Assembly (NCBI GenBank): GCA_023374025.1
Contig: SIJG01000020.1
Span: forward strand, 1,415,020 to 1,479,019
Reading direction: 5' to 3'
DNA length: 64,000 nt
From: Heterodera schachtii
Taxonomy: Eukaryota > Nematoda > Chromadorea > Rhabditida > Heteroderidae
The position numbers and the translations under genes were made by a program. Positions 47,640 through 58,849 of this stretch are shown here, piece by piece; the first letter of the stretch is position 1; every line of letters begins with the position of its first letter. The notes beneath the pieces are model-generated. The model was not told where the DNA came from. It saw only the letters and a program-made list of their open reading frames with translations, and searched no databases.

Positions 47640-50600
47640 AAAAAGGAAATTTAACAAATATTAAATATACTAAAAAAGAAATAATTAATTAAAATTAATA
47701 ATGAAATGCGTCTACTAAAACATTCTTTTACTTTTACAATCTCAAGGAATATTTGCAATTTTTAAATTTTTATAATTTCCACTAAATTAATAAAATTTTC
47801 AGGGAGAATCCAATTATGACAAATAAATAATAGTTAAATATTAATTTCATCGGCCAAATAAAAATGAAAATCCAATTAATGACCTTTTTAACAAATGTAT
47901 ATTATTTATAAATAAAGAATTACTGAGTTTAATTACCCAAGATTGGGGACCTACGAAAAAAAGTATTTATTTTAAATTTTCTAGATACTGATAAATTTTT
48001 GCACATAAATTAAAAATTTGATTTTATTTGATTAAAATATAGGTGAAATAAATATACCCGAAAACCTATAATTTCTATATTAACCAAAATAAGACGAAAA
48101 TTAAAATATTATCATAGTTGAATTATTGTCGAAACAATGATTTTCCAGAATTTTAAAATTCTTGGCTCTTCTTCGACAAAAAATATAATGAATGTAATAA
48201 ATTTATAATAATTTTATAAAAAATTAATAATAATAAAATTAATTACAGGTTTGATCTTATTTTAAAAATAAATTTCTCTAAAAATGATTGGTACTTATGT
48301 ATACGGTTTGGGGACCAATTCAACATTTTACAGCTTCCTGTAATAAAGGTACTCTCCTTGGCTCCAGAGGGTACACATCTGTTCGTTAAAATTTTTAATT
48401 TAAAATAATAGAACTAACACTACAAATAAATATTTGATGAAAAATTAAAAATTAATTTAATGATTGAATTTAAATAATATTGTCCGTATTAAAGTAAATA
48501 AATTTAAAAAAAGATGCATTATTAATAAATACAAATGTTATTTTAAAGTTTTAATAATAAAATTACTTAAAGCTACCTTAATATTTAAATTTAAGACACT
48601 AATTTTAAAAAAATACCAATAATTTCATCATTTTTTTTTTTGCAAAAATTTGGCAGTTATATAAAAATATATATATAATTTCTTTGTTCTTTTTTGTTAA
48701 TTTTAATATTAAATAAATGAATTTGAGTTTAGTAAATTCAACATGAAAGATGAATCTCACGAACAGATAAAGCACATAATTTTATACAAAATACAAATTT
48801 AATATTAAATTTTTGGTTTTACTTACAAAATTTTTCGTCTAAATCTTTACATTTATTTAATTCATATCTATTTTTTGGTACTTAAAAATTTTTGGAAAAT
48901 AAAAAAAGAACTGCAATCGATAATATTTTAAAATAAGATATTGTATTTATTCTTGTTCCCGATGGAGCATAATTTTGCCGCAGGGACGAAATTCGTATGG
49001 TCTGATTCAACATAATTTTTATAAATATTCATAATTTTAATTAATTAATAGTCTTCAATCATTTAATTAAACATTAATTAAATTATTAATTTGTTTTTGT
49101 AATATTTTAAATTAAGTTATTTGGACATTATAATATTTATTAGAATGAAAGAAATCAATAGTATTCATGATTAAAATGAAAACCCCAAAGAAAAAATGGC
49201 AGGTAAAATTTTAATTTAATGGAAAATCTTTTTTCCGAATTAATAAATTTGAATTAGTTCTTTAATTCAACATAAAATTTTTTAATTTTTGTTTGATGAT
49301 TTTTTCATATAATGGTAAGAAAAAAAATGCCTTTTTATTAATATCTAAGTAAAGAAACAGCAGAGTTAATTTAATTAATTAGATCTTCATTTCAAGAATT
49401 ATTACTATTTATATTTATTTAAGGTTTTTAGATTTATAAATTAATTAATATAAAATAATTTCTGGTTATAAAAATTTTAAAAATTTTTTATGAATAGAAG
49501 CCTATTATTTATCTTTTAATTATATTTAGAAATTTTTTAAGTCTTATTTTAATTATGGAATTAATTTTTCATTTTTTTTTTGGTCCTACCAAAAAGTTAA
49601 TTCGCTTAAATGCATGAAAATTGTTCAATTTCAAATATGCCAATTACCCATGAAATCATCAGATAGCCGAAATATTTCTCAATTTTTCAAGAAAATACTA
49701 CTAAGTTTCATAAAAATTTTGACTAAAAAATGGCGTGTCGTGTTTTTTTTAATAAAATCTATCAATTCAAAGAATTTCTTTGTGCAAAATATAAACAAAA
49801 ATTCAAATAAATTATTAGAAATTCGAACAAATACAAATAAAGTGTTTATATTTTATGAACCAGTACAGGGATATATGCCCAGCTTCGTGTAAAATAAAAC
49901 ATTCTTTTTTCTATTTTTGGTTTTAAGTGCGATAAATATTTACTGCATCGTCGCTAGCGACTTGGTTGGAATGATTTATTTTATGCATATTTCGAAATTT
50001 ATTTATTATTTTAAATTTTTTTATATATGGAAACAAGAATGACCAGCCAGTTTTATTCGAATTTTTTAAGACATATCAAGATGAGAACTACAAAAGATTT
50101 TAAATCATTTATATATTAGAAGAACCTTAATTTTAATTATTTCTAGAGTTAATTATATCGTTTATATAAATTCAAAAAAGGTAATTCACTTATGTATTGC
50201 TAAAATTTTTATTTTCATCACATTAAAATAAATATTTTTCTAGTAGTTTAAAATTAATTATAAAACGTAATTAAATACGATTAATAAAAATTTATTAACA
50301 AAAAAATTAAATGGAATTTGAAAAAGAGGCTTTGTCAATGGCATGTTTGTATAATACAGTATAATAAAAATTGACACGTTTCAAAATAAAATAAATTAAG
50401 ATAAAATAAAAAAATGCAAATTACATTTTGAAATAAATGTTTTGTAAAATTATATAAATTTATGCGTCAAATTTTGAAGGTTATATTGCATATAAATAAT
50501 CTTTCGTCATTAATTTGCAAAATTTATAATTTATTAAACTAAAAAAATAAATTATATTAATATACATCGATTTATTAGAACAACATAAATTTACAAGTAA

Positions 50601-51750
50601 ATAAAGATAGGATAATCATACTATAATAAATTTACATTATACATCAAATAAAAATCAACTAGTCGCTAATTAACTGACTAATTTTAAATGTTTAATGAAA
50701 AACAAATGTTAGTGACGATTGGTAAAATTTAAAATACAACCAAGTGAAAAAATATATATAACCCAATCGATTACCATTCAAAAAAAAAATTTTTAGCAGA
50801 TATATTAAAAAAATATTTATTTAATAAATAATTATTGAAAAATAAAACAAACATTGTTTTACGGATGCAACTTACACTTTTCATAAATAATTTTTAATAC
50901 AAGAATAATTATGTATTTTCTTTATCATTTTATAAATAGGTGGTAAATATATGGATTTATTGATGTTTAATAATTATAAAATATTTATTGAAATTAATTC
51001 ATTACTTTCCCATTAAGACTTTTTTTTATTGATGTTTTCTAGTTTTACTTAACTATTTTTAGGTTTTGATAATTTCTTGGATACACTAAAATATTTATTG
51101 TTTGATTTTTATATTTTAAGCGCTAGAATTGGTTTTATATTTTGTTTCGCTTATAATATTAGTTCAATTCAGCTCAATACCATTTTTAAAGTTTTCTGAT
51201 GGTGTAATTTTGCGAGTAAAGAATTTAATTTCATTGCTTTATGAAATTATCAAATTTATATGTTGTTGCATGAATTTACTATAGGCTTGACTCAATGGTT
51301 TAACTTTTTATTTATTTTACCGAATATATTTGTACATTTTTATGAGTTAAAAAGTTTTGATTCTACAATTTCCGGTCAGCTTAATCATCTGGAATTTTAT
51401 AGAGTTTAAAATATTTTAATCAGTACAATTTATTCGTCTCATAATTTATAAAATTAACATTTTTGTTTTTAGAAAGACTAAGCAAACTGAATACATATGA
51501 AAAAAATCAAAAATACCTTCGAAAATGCACACAAAACATAAACATGCAATAGAAGAATTATTAAATCATCAAAAAATGTGCAGTGCGAGGGGTGGTGCTA
51601 TGTCGTTATATAAAAACCATCAAAAAGGGCGTTATATAAAAAACCATCAAATGGAAATTTTCAACAAAAAACTGCCCATAACTTTTATCAAAATCAACCA
51701 AATTAGAAATTCTTGGTATCACTCGATAGGCCTAACAATTCTCTATTAGA
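47640..51750. other. A+T-rich DNA, no supported gene
   Basis: Low-complexity sequence. The longest frame (49,614-49,892, ATG start, 92 codons) is longer than typical here. It is rich in Asn/Lys/Phe/Ile without recognisable domains, signal peptide or splice context, so I leave it uncalled. Small balanced patches lie at 48,340-48,385 and 51,580-51,600. Confidence 0.35.
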
Positions 51751-51757
51751 CTATGAA

Positions 51758-52195
51758 AATTTCAAAAAATTTCGTCAAGTTTGAGCCAAGTTATGGCTAA
51801 AAGTGCACAAGCAACCAGGTTTTCACACATTTCTGGCCATAACTTTTTTGAAACTTAGACAAGTTTGTTGAAATTTTGCAGGCTGATAGAGGGCACTTAG
51901 GGCTTTCGAATGATTTCAAGCTTTCTTAATTTTGTTGGTTCTGAGAATGTTTTGATCAGAATTTTTGATGATGAAATTTTTTTTATGTCTAATGAAAAAA
52001 TGTCCGCTATAAATTTCTTAGATTTTTTATTTCTTGCTATAATTCGATATCTCTTTGTGTCCTCTATTAGCCTGCAAAATTTCAAAAAATTTCATTAGTT
52101 TTAAAAAAAGTTATGGCCAAAAATGTGTGAAAACTTGGTACCTTGCGTACTTTTGGCCATAACTTAGCTCAAACTTGACCAAATTTTTTGAAATT
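51758..52195. mobile_element. Foldback of dispersed repeat D (two inverted copies)
   Basis: The left arm 51,758-51,896 is the reverse complement, with scattered differences, of the right arm 52,057-52,195. Matching blocks are TTTTGCAGGCTRATAGAGG, TGGCCATAACTTTTTT and TCAAGTTTGAGCYAAGTTATGG. A third copy (40,620-40,820) matches the right arm. The 60-codon frames on both strands between the arms are shadows. The type of element is unknown, and the large arms could give hairpin transcripts. Confidence 0.8.
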
Positions 52196-52199
52196 TTTA

Positions 52200-52523
52200 A
52201 TGAACTAACAACTGTTAAAATGCCCGTTTTTGGCTTTTGACCAAGTAAACTGAATAGAAATTAAAAGCACTATGCTTCCAAAATTTCTTTTTCTCTCTGT
52301 GTGTATTTCCTTAAAATTTCAAAATTATTAATATTATCATGAACATAAAAAAGAAAACCAACTCAAAAAAAATTATTTTAATCGTATAAAAAATAAATGA
52401 CTTTGCGATAATGGTTTCAAATTCTTAAAATATATTAAAAAAATTCTTCATGAATTCAAAATAAAAATACTCGTGCTTCCGAAAAATAAGAATTTTAAAC
52501 ACTTATTTTATTAAAAAATCATT
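52200..52523. other. A+T-rich DNA, nothing seen
   Basis: Low-complexity sequence between the foldback and the source copy of the inverted duplication. Confidence 0.4.
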
Positions 52524-53552
52524 AAATAAAGAATGTTTGAACAAAAAATTGATTAAATAATTTAAAAGCTGAAAAAGCTTAAAAATAATATTTAAAACAG
52601 TCAAGAACCGAAAGAAGACGAGTCGATACCCAACGTCGAGGATTAATTATAATTGTTCAAATATTGAAATTTTATAATTATTATTTTTTTCTTTTTAGAC
52701 AAATAAAATCATATTTTCTCATCATTAACGAATATTTTTTTATAATTAACAGGCGCTCCTTCTTATTAGATTTCATTTGAATTCTATTGTTTTAGTAAAA
52801 ATTTTATTTGTCCTTTTGTTGCATTTATCTTTCATTAACGCAATCAAAATGATTACTTTTCTTATTTATTGTTTATTATTTGCTTGATTTTTAAACTTAC
52901 TAATATAAAACAAATTTATACTCGCTTCGCTCTTTTCACCGTTGATAGTCTGCTCTTATATATTTTAATAGTTTATTATCTACCTGTTGTAATTCATTAT
53001 GTTTATGTGAAAAATAATGCGAGGCTCTAATTTTTGTGTTGTTGTATATTTTTTATTTTCATTTCATTATTGCTTTTGACTTAGTGTTTTTTATGATTTT
53101 TCTTTAATTTTTAAAATTATAAATAATTTTTATTTTATATTTGCTTTGTTTTAATTTTTTGGGTATCATGAATTAACTAAATTTGCTGAATTTCCGGAAA
53201 AAACCCAAAAAACATGAAAAACAAAAATTTTTTTATTTGAACTTTCTTAATAACATTTTTTTAAATTTTTCTGAATTTTTTCGTATTAAGGCTTTTAAAT
53301 TTTACAATTTTTCTATCTTTTTCACTGTTGTTTTTAGTATTGCGATTTTAGGTGCATATAATTACCATCCGTAGTTATCACTATTTTTATCATGAAAATA
53401 TTAAAAAAAAAAATTCTTATCGGTGCCGTGGGACCGCAAAGACTTTTAAAAAATTGCTTTTTTTTTTTACAAAAAGGATTCAAATCTGCCTATTTTATAG
53501 TTAAAACTAGGGTTCAGCCCCGACCCCGAGCTCCCCGGTCCCCGACCCCGAT
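52524..53552 (+). repeat. 1,029-bp inverted duplication, source copy
   Basis: This segment reappears in reverse orientation at 57,079-58,107. Both copies are 1,029 bp, and every stretch I compared is identical, including a 63-codon frame at 53,183-53,374. That frame and the following one (53,392-53,652) have no recognisable function; being identical in both copies only reflects the recent duplication. The copy ends inside the MITE at 53,508-53,651, which is whole here and truncated in the other copy. That makes this the parental locus. A degenerate GC-hairpin relative (TATCGGTGCCGTGGGACCGC) lies near 53,419-53,438. Confidence 0.93.
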
Positions 53553-53659
53553 ATTTTTGGGCCTATTCTCCGCCCCGACCCCCGGCATGTCGTTCCCCGA
53601 GGTACCCGGCCCCCGACTTTTTGCCCCCCAAGGGCTCGGGGCTGAACCCTAGTTAAAAC
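53500..53659. mobile_element. 144-bp hAT-type MITE with 8-bp target duplication
   Basis: The element spans 53,508-53,651. Its ends are TAGGGTTCAGCCCCGA and the reverse complement of the same 16 bases, flanked on both sides by the exact 8-bp duplication GTTAAAAC (53,500-53,507; 53,652-53,659). The interior is extremely G+C-rich (CCCCGACCCC runs) in an A+T-rich setting. It encodes no transposase. The size, inverted ends and 8-bp duplication fit a hAT-derived MITE. The overlapping frame 53,392-53,652 is not a gene. Confidence 0.93.
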
Positions 53660-54700
53660 GGTAAGCAAATAGTGTTTTCTTATTTATTCTATTATTTTTC
53701 ATAAAAAAAAAACAAACTTTTATTTTATTTTACACAATTTTCAATTTTTGTCAATATTCCGTAATTAGCAAAACCTTAAATAAAATGTTTTTAATGTGTA
53801 AATAATAAATCCATTCCTTTTATAATTTTCAATTTTTAAAGTGCGCTTCAAGGTTCGCAAGATGCAATTTACAACGCATCATGGGAAAGTAAATAAAAAA
53901 CGCTAGCTAATTAATTAATTAATAATTAAGTAATTACGTGTATTATCATCGCAACCATTATCCGCATAAATATTTCTGAACTTTAGCGGTATTATGGACG
54001 ATAATATTCTCGACGAATAAATTTCTCTTTAATTAAATTAAAAATAGGCATTTTCAGATCACTTCGCGCTTCCATCGGTCGATCAGTTGAAAATTTCAGA
54101 AGCTTTTTCCATTTTGTCGGAAAATGGACAATTTTTTGAGGCTTTTCGATTTTGGCGCTCATGGAAAATAGTCAATTTTCCGTTTTTTTGAATTGTTGGA
54201 ATGTTAATAAACCCTTTGTTTCTAAAGTTTTTATTTACAATTTATCATTGAAAAAATGACATATGATCAACAAAATGGGAGACATTGGTGATTACATTTT
54301 TAAAAATACTTATTGAATTCATACATAATTTTTGAGTGGCAGCAAAACAAATAAAATCCGAAAATCGCTTCCGAATGTCCCAAAATTACGTAAGTCGGAT
54401 GTGGAACTAAATTAATATTAGTTCAATTATAATACTCTTTTATTTATAGACATCAATTAATTTAATCATTAGCCAGGTTACTTTAATTTTTAAAAATTTT
54501 AAAGTTCATTACAAATGGACGAAAATTAAAAAATGAACGCAAATTATAAAAAATGGAAATATTTATATGGAAATGTATCCGCTTCAACTCAAGCTAAATT
54601 TCTTTGGCCTAATCTATGATTATTCTTTATTTTGAAATTTATGGCCGCCATTTAAGCTTCAAAATTTAAAGAAATTCAATGTATTTTCTTTTTGTGAAGT
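53660..54700. other. A+T-rich spacer of the inverted duplication, no gene seen
   Basis: Mostly low-complexity sequence. A moderately balanced stretch at about 54,045-54,185 contains repeated GGAAAATGG / TTTTCCGTTTTT words but no convincing frame. Confidence 0.4.
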
Positions 54701-54704
54701 CACC

Positions 54705-54785
54705 TAGCACCGTTTTCTCGGGACCGGGACTGGCACTCAAAAAACGGGTACAACTGAGTACCCAGTCCGGTTTTGACCAATTTTT
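54705..54785. repeat. GC patch with short inverted repeat (ACCGGGACTGG / CCAGTCCGGT)
   Basis: CACCTAGCACCG opens a patch in which ACCGGGACTGG is followed about 35 bp later by its near complement CCAGTCCGGT. The start matches the GGTGCTAGG inverted repeats at 21.27 and 21.88 kb. It may be a small decayed transposon end. Confidence 0.4.
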
Positions 54786-54789
54786 GCTT

Positions 54790-55560
54790 TTCTAATTTTT
54801 ATCAAACTATTTATTATTTTGTTTTATTCAAATATTTCTTGCAGTTTGATATAATTTTCATTCTTTAATTCATTTTTTCATTAAGAGTTCATCAGTTTTT
54901 CTATATTGATTGCTATTTGATTATTTTGTTTTAAATTCAACTAAATTTTGCTAAATTTTGATTGAATAAAAGGCTTTCATAGAAAAAAATAATTATTATT
55001 ACCCACAAGCGCTTCCGTTTTTTATCGGACAACATGTTAATATTAATATTTATTATTTAATTTTTTGAGAATTAAATTTAAAATTTTGATTTATTATTTC
55101 TTGTAAAAATACCATATAATTGTTTATGTTGCTATGATGTTTTTGTTAAATAATTTTTCTTCCTATTCTATTTTTTCTCAAAAATAATTTTATTTGAACC
55201 GATAGTTTTCATGAATATTGGTTTTATTTTTTTATACCTTTATTCCAGAATCTGCTTTTAATTTTATCAATCACTAAATATTTTCCGGTCCCTTGTAGAT
55301 GGCAAAAAAAGTCTACAATTTCTTCTTGTCGTGTTAGAATTAATATAGATATATTTATTAAATTTTATAATTCATAATTTCTCAATGAAATGCACTTTCC
55401 ATCTATTAAAAAAGATGATATTAAGATTTTTAAACTATTTAAATTAGAAAATTTGTTTTGGTGTTAATAATTAATTTTTGATTATTTTTATTTTTTATTA
55501 TTTTAAATGAGATTTTTTGTGAAATTTCTTGTCTAAAATCATTTATTATTCTCATAAAAA
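54790..55560. other. A+T-rich DNA, nothing seen
   Basis: Low-complexity sequence with no supported feature. Confidence 0.4.
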
Positions 55561-55575
55561 AAATCCAATTTTTTA

Positions 55576-55601
55576 CCGCTGGTGCCTGTCGGCGCCGCCG
55601 G
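55576..55601 (+). repeat. GC hairpin family, copy 3 (degenerate)
   Basis: The arms CCGCTGGTGCC and GGCGCCGCCGG around TGTC pair imperfectly. The right arm is canonical and the left arm has drifted. It lies about 120 bp before copy 4. Confidence 0.65.
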
Positions 55602-55697
55602 TGAATTTTCTTAAAAACTTGTTTAAAAACAATAATTTAGTCATTTTTTAGACAAAATCTGTTAACAAATCACATTCAAATTTCCAAAAAAAATTTC

Positions 55698-55723
55698 CTG
55701 TCGGCGCCTAACGGCACCACCGG
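55698..55723 (+). repeat. GC hairpin family, copy 4 (degenerate)
   Basis: The arms CTGTCGGCGCC and GGCACCACCGG around TAAC pair imperfectly. The family upstream flank is clear (AAAATCTGTTAACAAATCAC, 55,654-55,673), as is the following GACCCCC, so membership is secure despite the decayed stem. Confidence 0.7.
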
Positions 55724-55813
55724 ACCCCCATTTTTATCATATTTTTGAAAAATGGAGACCAAAATGGCAAAAAATTGTCATTTTTTAGTGAAAATAGCTA
55801 AAAATTTTTAGAT

Positions 55814-55972
55814 TTGTCGATTCCCGAGTCGAGAAATTTTTCGGGTTTTTTGGGTCTCGGTTCTCGTATCGTTTCCAGGGTCATTTCTCGGTTCACGTAT
55901 CGTTTCTCGGGGTCATTTCCCGGTCTCGGTCTCGGTTCCCGATTCTCGGTAAAATCATCTCGCACATCCCTA
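55814..55972. mobile_element. TCTCGGTTC subterminal repeats; probable single hAT end
   Basis: TCTCGG/TCGGTTC words recur about eight times and the block closes with CGCACATCCCTA at 55,961-55,972. This layout resembles the subterminal repeats and terminus of the hAT-type element at 46.67 kb, but I found no matching TAGGGATGTG start upstream. The element may be truncated or extend beyond recognition. Frames of 75 codons on both strands are artefacts of the repeats. Confidence 0.45.
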
Positions 55973-56044
55973 GTGGCAACCACTTCTTCCACATTGTGGA
56001 TCATGCAATATTCGAGGTTGTCCATAAATTCTACAAATTGAAAT

Positions 56045-57078
56045 TGTGAAAATAGCTAAACGAATACATATATTTATTGGATTTTGAAATTAGCAAATAT
56101 ATTTATTTTTCAAATTTATTCTTCTAGTTTAAAAAAAAATTATATATTACTTTTTTTTGTCTATACGTATATGGATGAATGAACATTTTATTTTTTATTT
56201 TTCCGATAAATGTATGATTTTATGATAATTAAAAGTTTAAATAAAAAATAGTATTTTTCCTTTTAATTAAATAAGTAAAATGTAAATTCTTTTTAGGTCG
56301 CGTTTTATTATAAACAGTTTATAAGAATTGCATGCTCATCAACATTGTGGAACACCTAATAACCTCGTTTTTATTCTTTGTGAATAAAAAGAACGGGTTC
56401 CAACATTTATCATAATACATTAATGTTATCATTAACTGATTTAGTATTATTTCATTATTATTTTTTTGCATTTGTTTATTTATTATCGTTTGTTATCATA
56501 TTGAACTTAATGATCTATTACTATAATTCGTTTTTATTAGCAATGCTGAGCAGTGAATTTTTTTCTAGATAAAATTTAAATTCTTTTGCTTATAATTTTG
56601 TATGTCAATGCAAAAATTTTAAATTTCTCAGTCTCTTGTTGCATGGTAAACTTTATTCCTTTTACAGTGGGTTTGTGTTCTCATATATATTGAATAAAGT
56701 CTTAAATTCATTTTTAATTTCATTTATTTTTATATTTTTAAATTAGAAATTGTTCTTCAAAATGTACTTGTTAATTTATTTGTCCAAATTATAATAATTT
56801 GATTTAGTGTCATATTTAGAAATTTTTGAATTAACAATATAATTTTTAAATTATTTTTTGATGAATTTAAAAAAAGGGTCCATGTTGAAAGGAAATAAAA
56901 AAAAAATTTAGAAATTATATTATTTTTTATAACAAGTGATACCTATAGCTTAACAATGCTTATTTGCTGTATTTAATGATGTCATTTTTTAATATGTGGC
57001 CTAATAATTTTTTTTACTTATTTTTGAAAAATGTTCAGGGTTACTCTTTTTGTTTTATTAAACATATTGATTTGTATA
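56045..57078. other. A+T-rich spacer of the inverted duplication, no gene seen
   Basis: Low-complexity sequence up to the inner edge of the inverted copy. A 66-codon frame at 56,964-57,164 crosses the junction and is not credible. Confidence 0.4.
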
Positions 57079-58107
57079 ATCGGGGTCGGGGACCGGGGAG
57101 CTCGGGGTCGGGGCTGAACCCTAGTTTTAACTATAAAATAGGCAGATTTGAATCCTTTTTGTAAAAAAAAAAAGCAATTTTTTAAAAGTCTTTGCGGTCC
57201 CACGGCACCGATAAGAATTTTTTTTTTTAATATTTTCATGATAAAAATAGTGATAACTACGGATGGTAATTATATGCACCTAAAATCGCAATACTAAAAA
57301 CAACAGTGAAAAAGATAGAAAAATTGTAAAATTTAAAAGCCTTAATACGAAAAAATTCAGAAAAATTTAAAAAAATGTTATTAAGAAAGTTCAAATAAAA
57401 AAATTTTTGTTTTTCATGTTTTTTGGGTTTTTTCCGGAAATTCAGCAAATTTAGTTAATTCATGATACCCAAAAAATTAAAACAAAGCAAATATAAAATA
57501 AAAATTATTTATAATTTTAAAAATTAAAGAAAAATCATAAAAAACACTAAGTCAAAAGCAATAATGAAATGAAAATAAAAAATATACAACAACACAAAAA
57601 TTAGAGCCTCGCATTATTTTTCACATAAACATAATGAATTACAACAGGTAGATAATAAACTATTAAAATATATAAGAGCAGACTATCAACGGTGAAAAGA
57701 GCGAAGCGAGTATAAATTTGTTTTATATTAGTAAGTTTAAAAATCAAGCAAATAATAAACAATAAATAAGAAAAGTAATCATTTTGATTGCGTTAATGAA
57801 AGATAAATGCAACAAAAGGACAAATAAAATTTTTACTAAAACAATAGAATTCAAATGAAATCTAATAAGAAGGAGCGCCTGTTAATTATAAAAAAATATT
57901 CGTTAATGATGAGAAAATATGATTTTATTTGTCTAAAAAGAAAAAAATAATAATTATAAAATTTCAATATTTGAACAATTATAATTAATCCTCGACGTTG
58001 GGTATCGACTCGTCTTCTTTCGGTTCTTGACTGTTTTAAATATTATTTTTAAGCTTTTTCAGCTTTTAAATTATTTAATCAATTTTTTGTTCAAACATTC
58101 TTTATTT
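57079..58107 (-). repeat. 1,029-bp inverted duplication, derived copy
   Basis: Reverse complement of 52,524-53,552. Its inner edge lies within the MITE: after CCCCGAT the sequence switches to TATACAAATC on the minus strand, where the source continues ATTTTTGGG. This copy therefore keeps only the first 45 bp of the 144-bp MITE and one target duplication. Its outer edge (58,107) abuts the truncated hAT-type element. No target duplication flanks the copy, which argues against ordinary transposition and for a break-repair or template-switch origin, or an assembly error. Confidence 0.9.
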
Positions 58108-58250
58108 CTTGGATGCCAAGGACGTCCTTGGAAATGAGCATTTAAGAAATGGAACAAAATAATCAAAGGAAATTTGACAAATTTTTGGATTTCTAACATA
58201 TTTTGTGCAAAATCTGATACGAAATTGCACAAAAATTCCCAATTTTTTTC

Positions 58251-58276
58251 CCAGCGGCGCCTATCGGTACCGCCGG
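58251..58276 (+). repeat. GC hairpin family, copy 5
   Basis: The arms CCAGCGGCGCC and GGTACCGCCGG around TATC form a stem with two mismatches. It has the family AAAATCTGATACGAAATTGC upstream flank. It sits in the truncated hAT-type element. Confidence 0.8.
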
Positions 58277-58518
58277 GACCTTTCTATCTATTTTTTAAAA
58301 TTTGATGCTTAAAAATGACCAATTTTGGAAGAACCTATTAATAATTCCCCCCCCCCCCCCCCCCCTCATTCCCAAAAGTCTTTCGGAAAAGCGCTCGCAA
58401 GAAGTGTTGTGAAAAAGTAAAAAATGCTCATCGCCATTATCTCAAATCAAAATCGCAAAATCCGCATTTTTTGGTGAAAATCTGTTAACAAATTACCCTC
58501 TAACTTTCAAATTTTTCC

Positions 58519-58544
58519 CCGGCGGCGCCTATCGGCGCCGCCGG
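58519..58544 (+). repeat. GC hairpin family, copy 6 (perfect stem)
   Basis: The arms CCGGCGGCGCC and GGCGCCGCCGG pair at all 11 positions around TATC. The upstream flank AAAATCTGTTAACAAATTAC and the downstream CACAAAATTTTATGAAAAAA plus CGCCGCAAAAAAAA match copies 1 and 2. Confidence 0.9.
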
Positions 58545-58849
58545 ACCCCCCCCCCCCTGGCCCACAAAATTTTATGAAAAAACACGCCGCAAAAAAAAAA
58601 AGCGTTTTTAAAGCAGAAAAAAAGTCGTAGCAAATGAGGAAAATGATCAGTCTAAACAAAAAAAATGTTAGAAAAAATCCATTCCGGTAAAAAATACAAG
58701 CCATTTGAATAAATATTAACCATTTTTCACTGCATATAATAAAATTTTTTAAATGTCCTTGGATTTCATGAATTTTCCCCACTATGTCCTTGCAAATCGG
58801 CATACCCGTCCTTGGAAGCCGACTTTGGACGATCCCACCCCTGTACTAT

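Larger units (their letters stand above)
58108..58843. mobile_element. hAT-type element, left end truncated by the inverted copy
   Basis: The right end reads GATCCCACCCCTG at 58,831-58,843, the same CAGGGGTGGG terminus as the 46.67-kb element. Subterminal words (GTCCTTGGA, GTCCTTGCAAATCGGCAT, CCGTCCTTGG) appear near the right end, and AAGGACGTCCTTGGAAATGAGCAT appears near the left edge. No left terminus is present; sequence starts abruptly at the edge of the inverted copy. The interior carries two GC hairpins and long C runs (58,349-58,366; 58,545-58,557). The 98-codon minus-strand frame is not a transposase. Confidence 0.7.

Noticed and set aside
49614..49892. 92-codon ATG frame in A+T-rich DNA
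   Set aside because: Longer than most but Asn/Lys/Ile/Phe-rich, with no domain or signal. One such frame is expected by chance in a window of this size and composition.
53183..57448. A 63-residue protein present in two identical copies
   Set aside because: Identity follows from the recent inverted DNA duplication. The frame is A/T-codon-rich with no domain, so conservation is not evidence of a gene.
52524..58107. Whole 5.6-kb unit as a large transposon with 1-kb terminal inverted repeats
   Set aside because: No target duplication at the outer edges, no transposase or polymerase frames inside, and the inner edge cuts a MITE in one arm only. A segmental inverted duplication explains it better.
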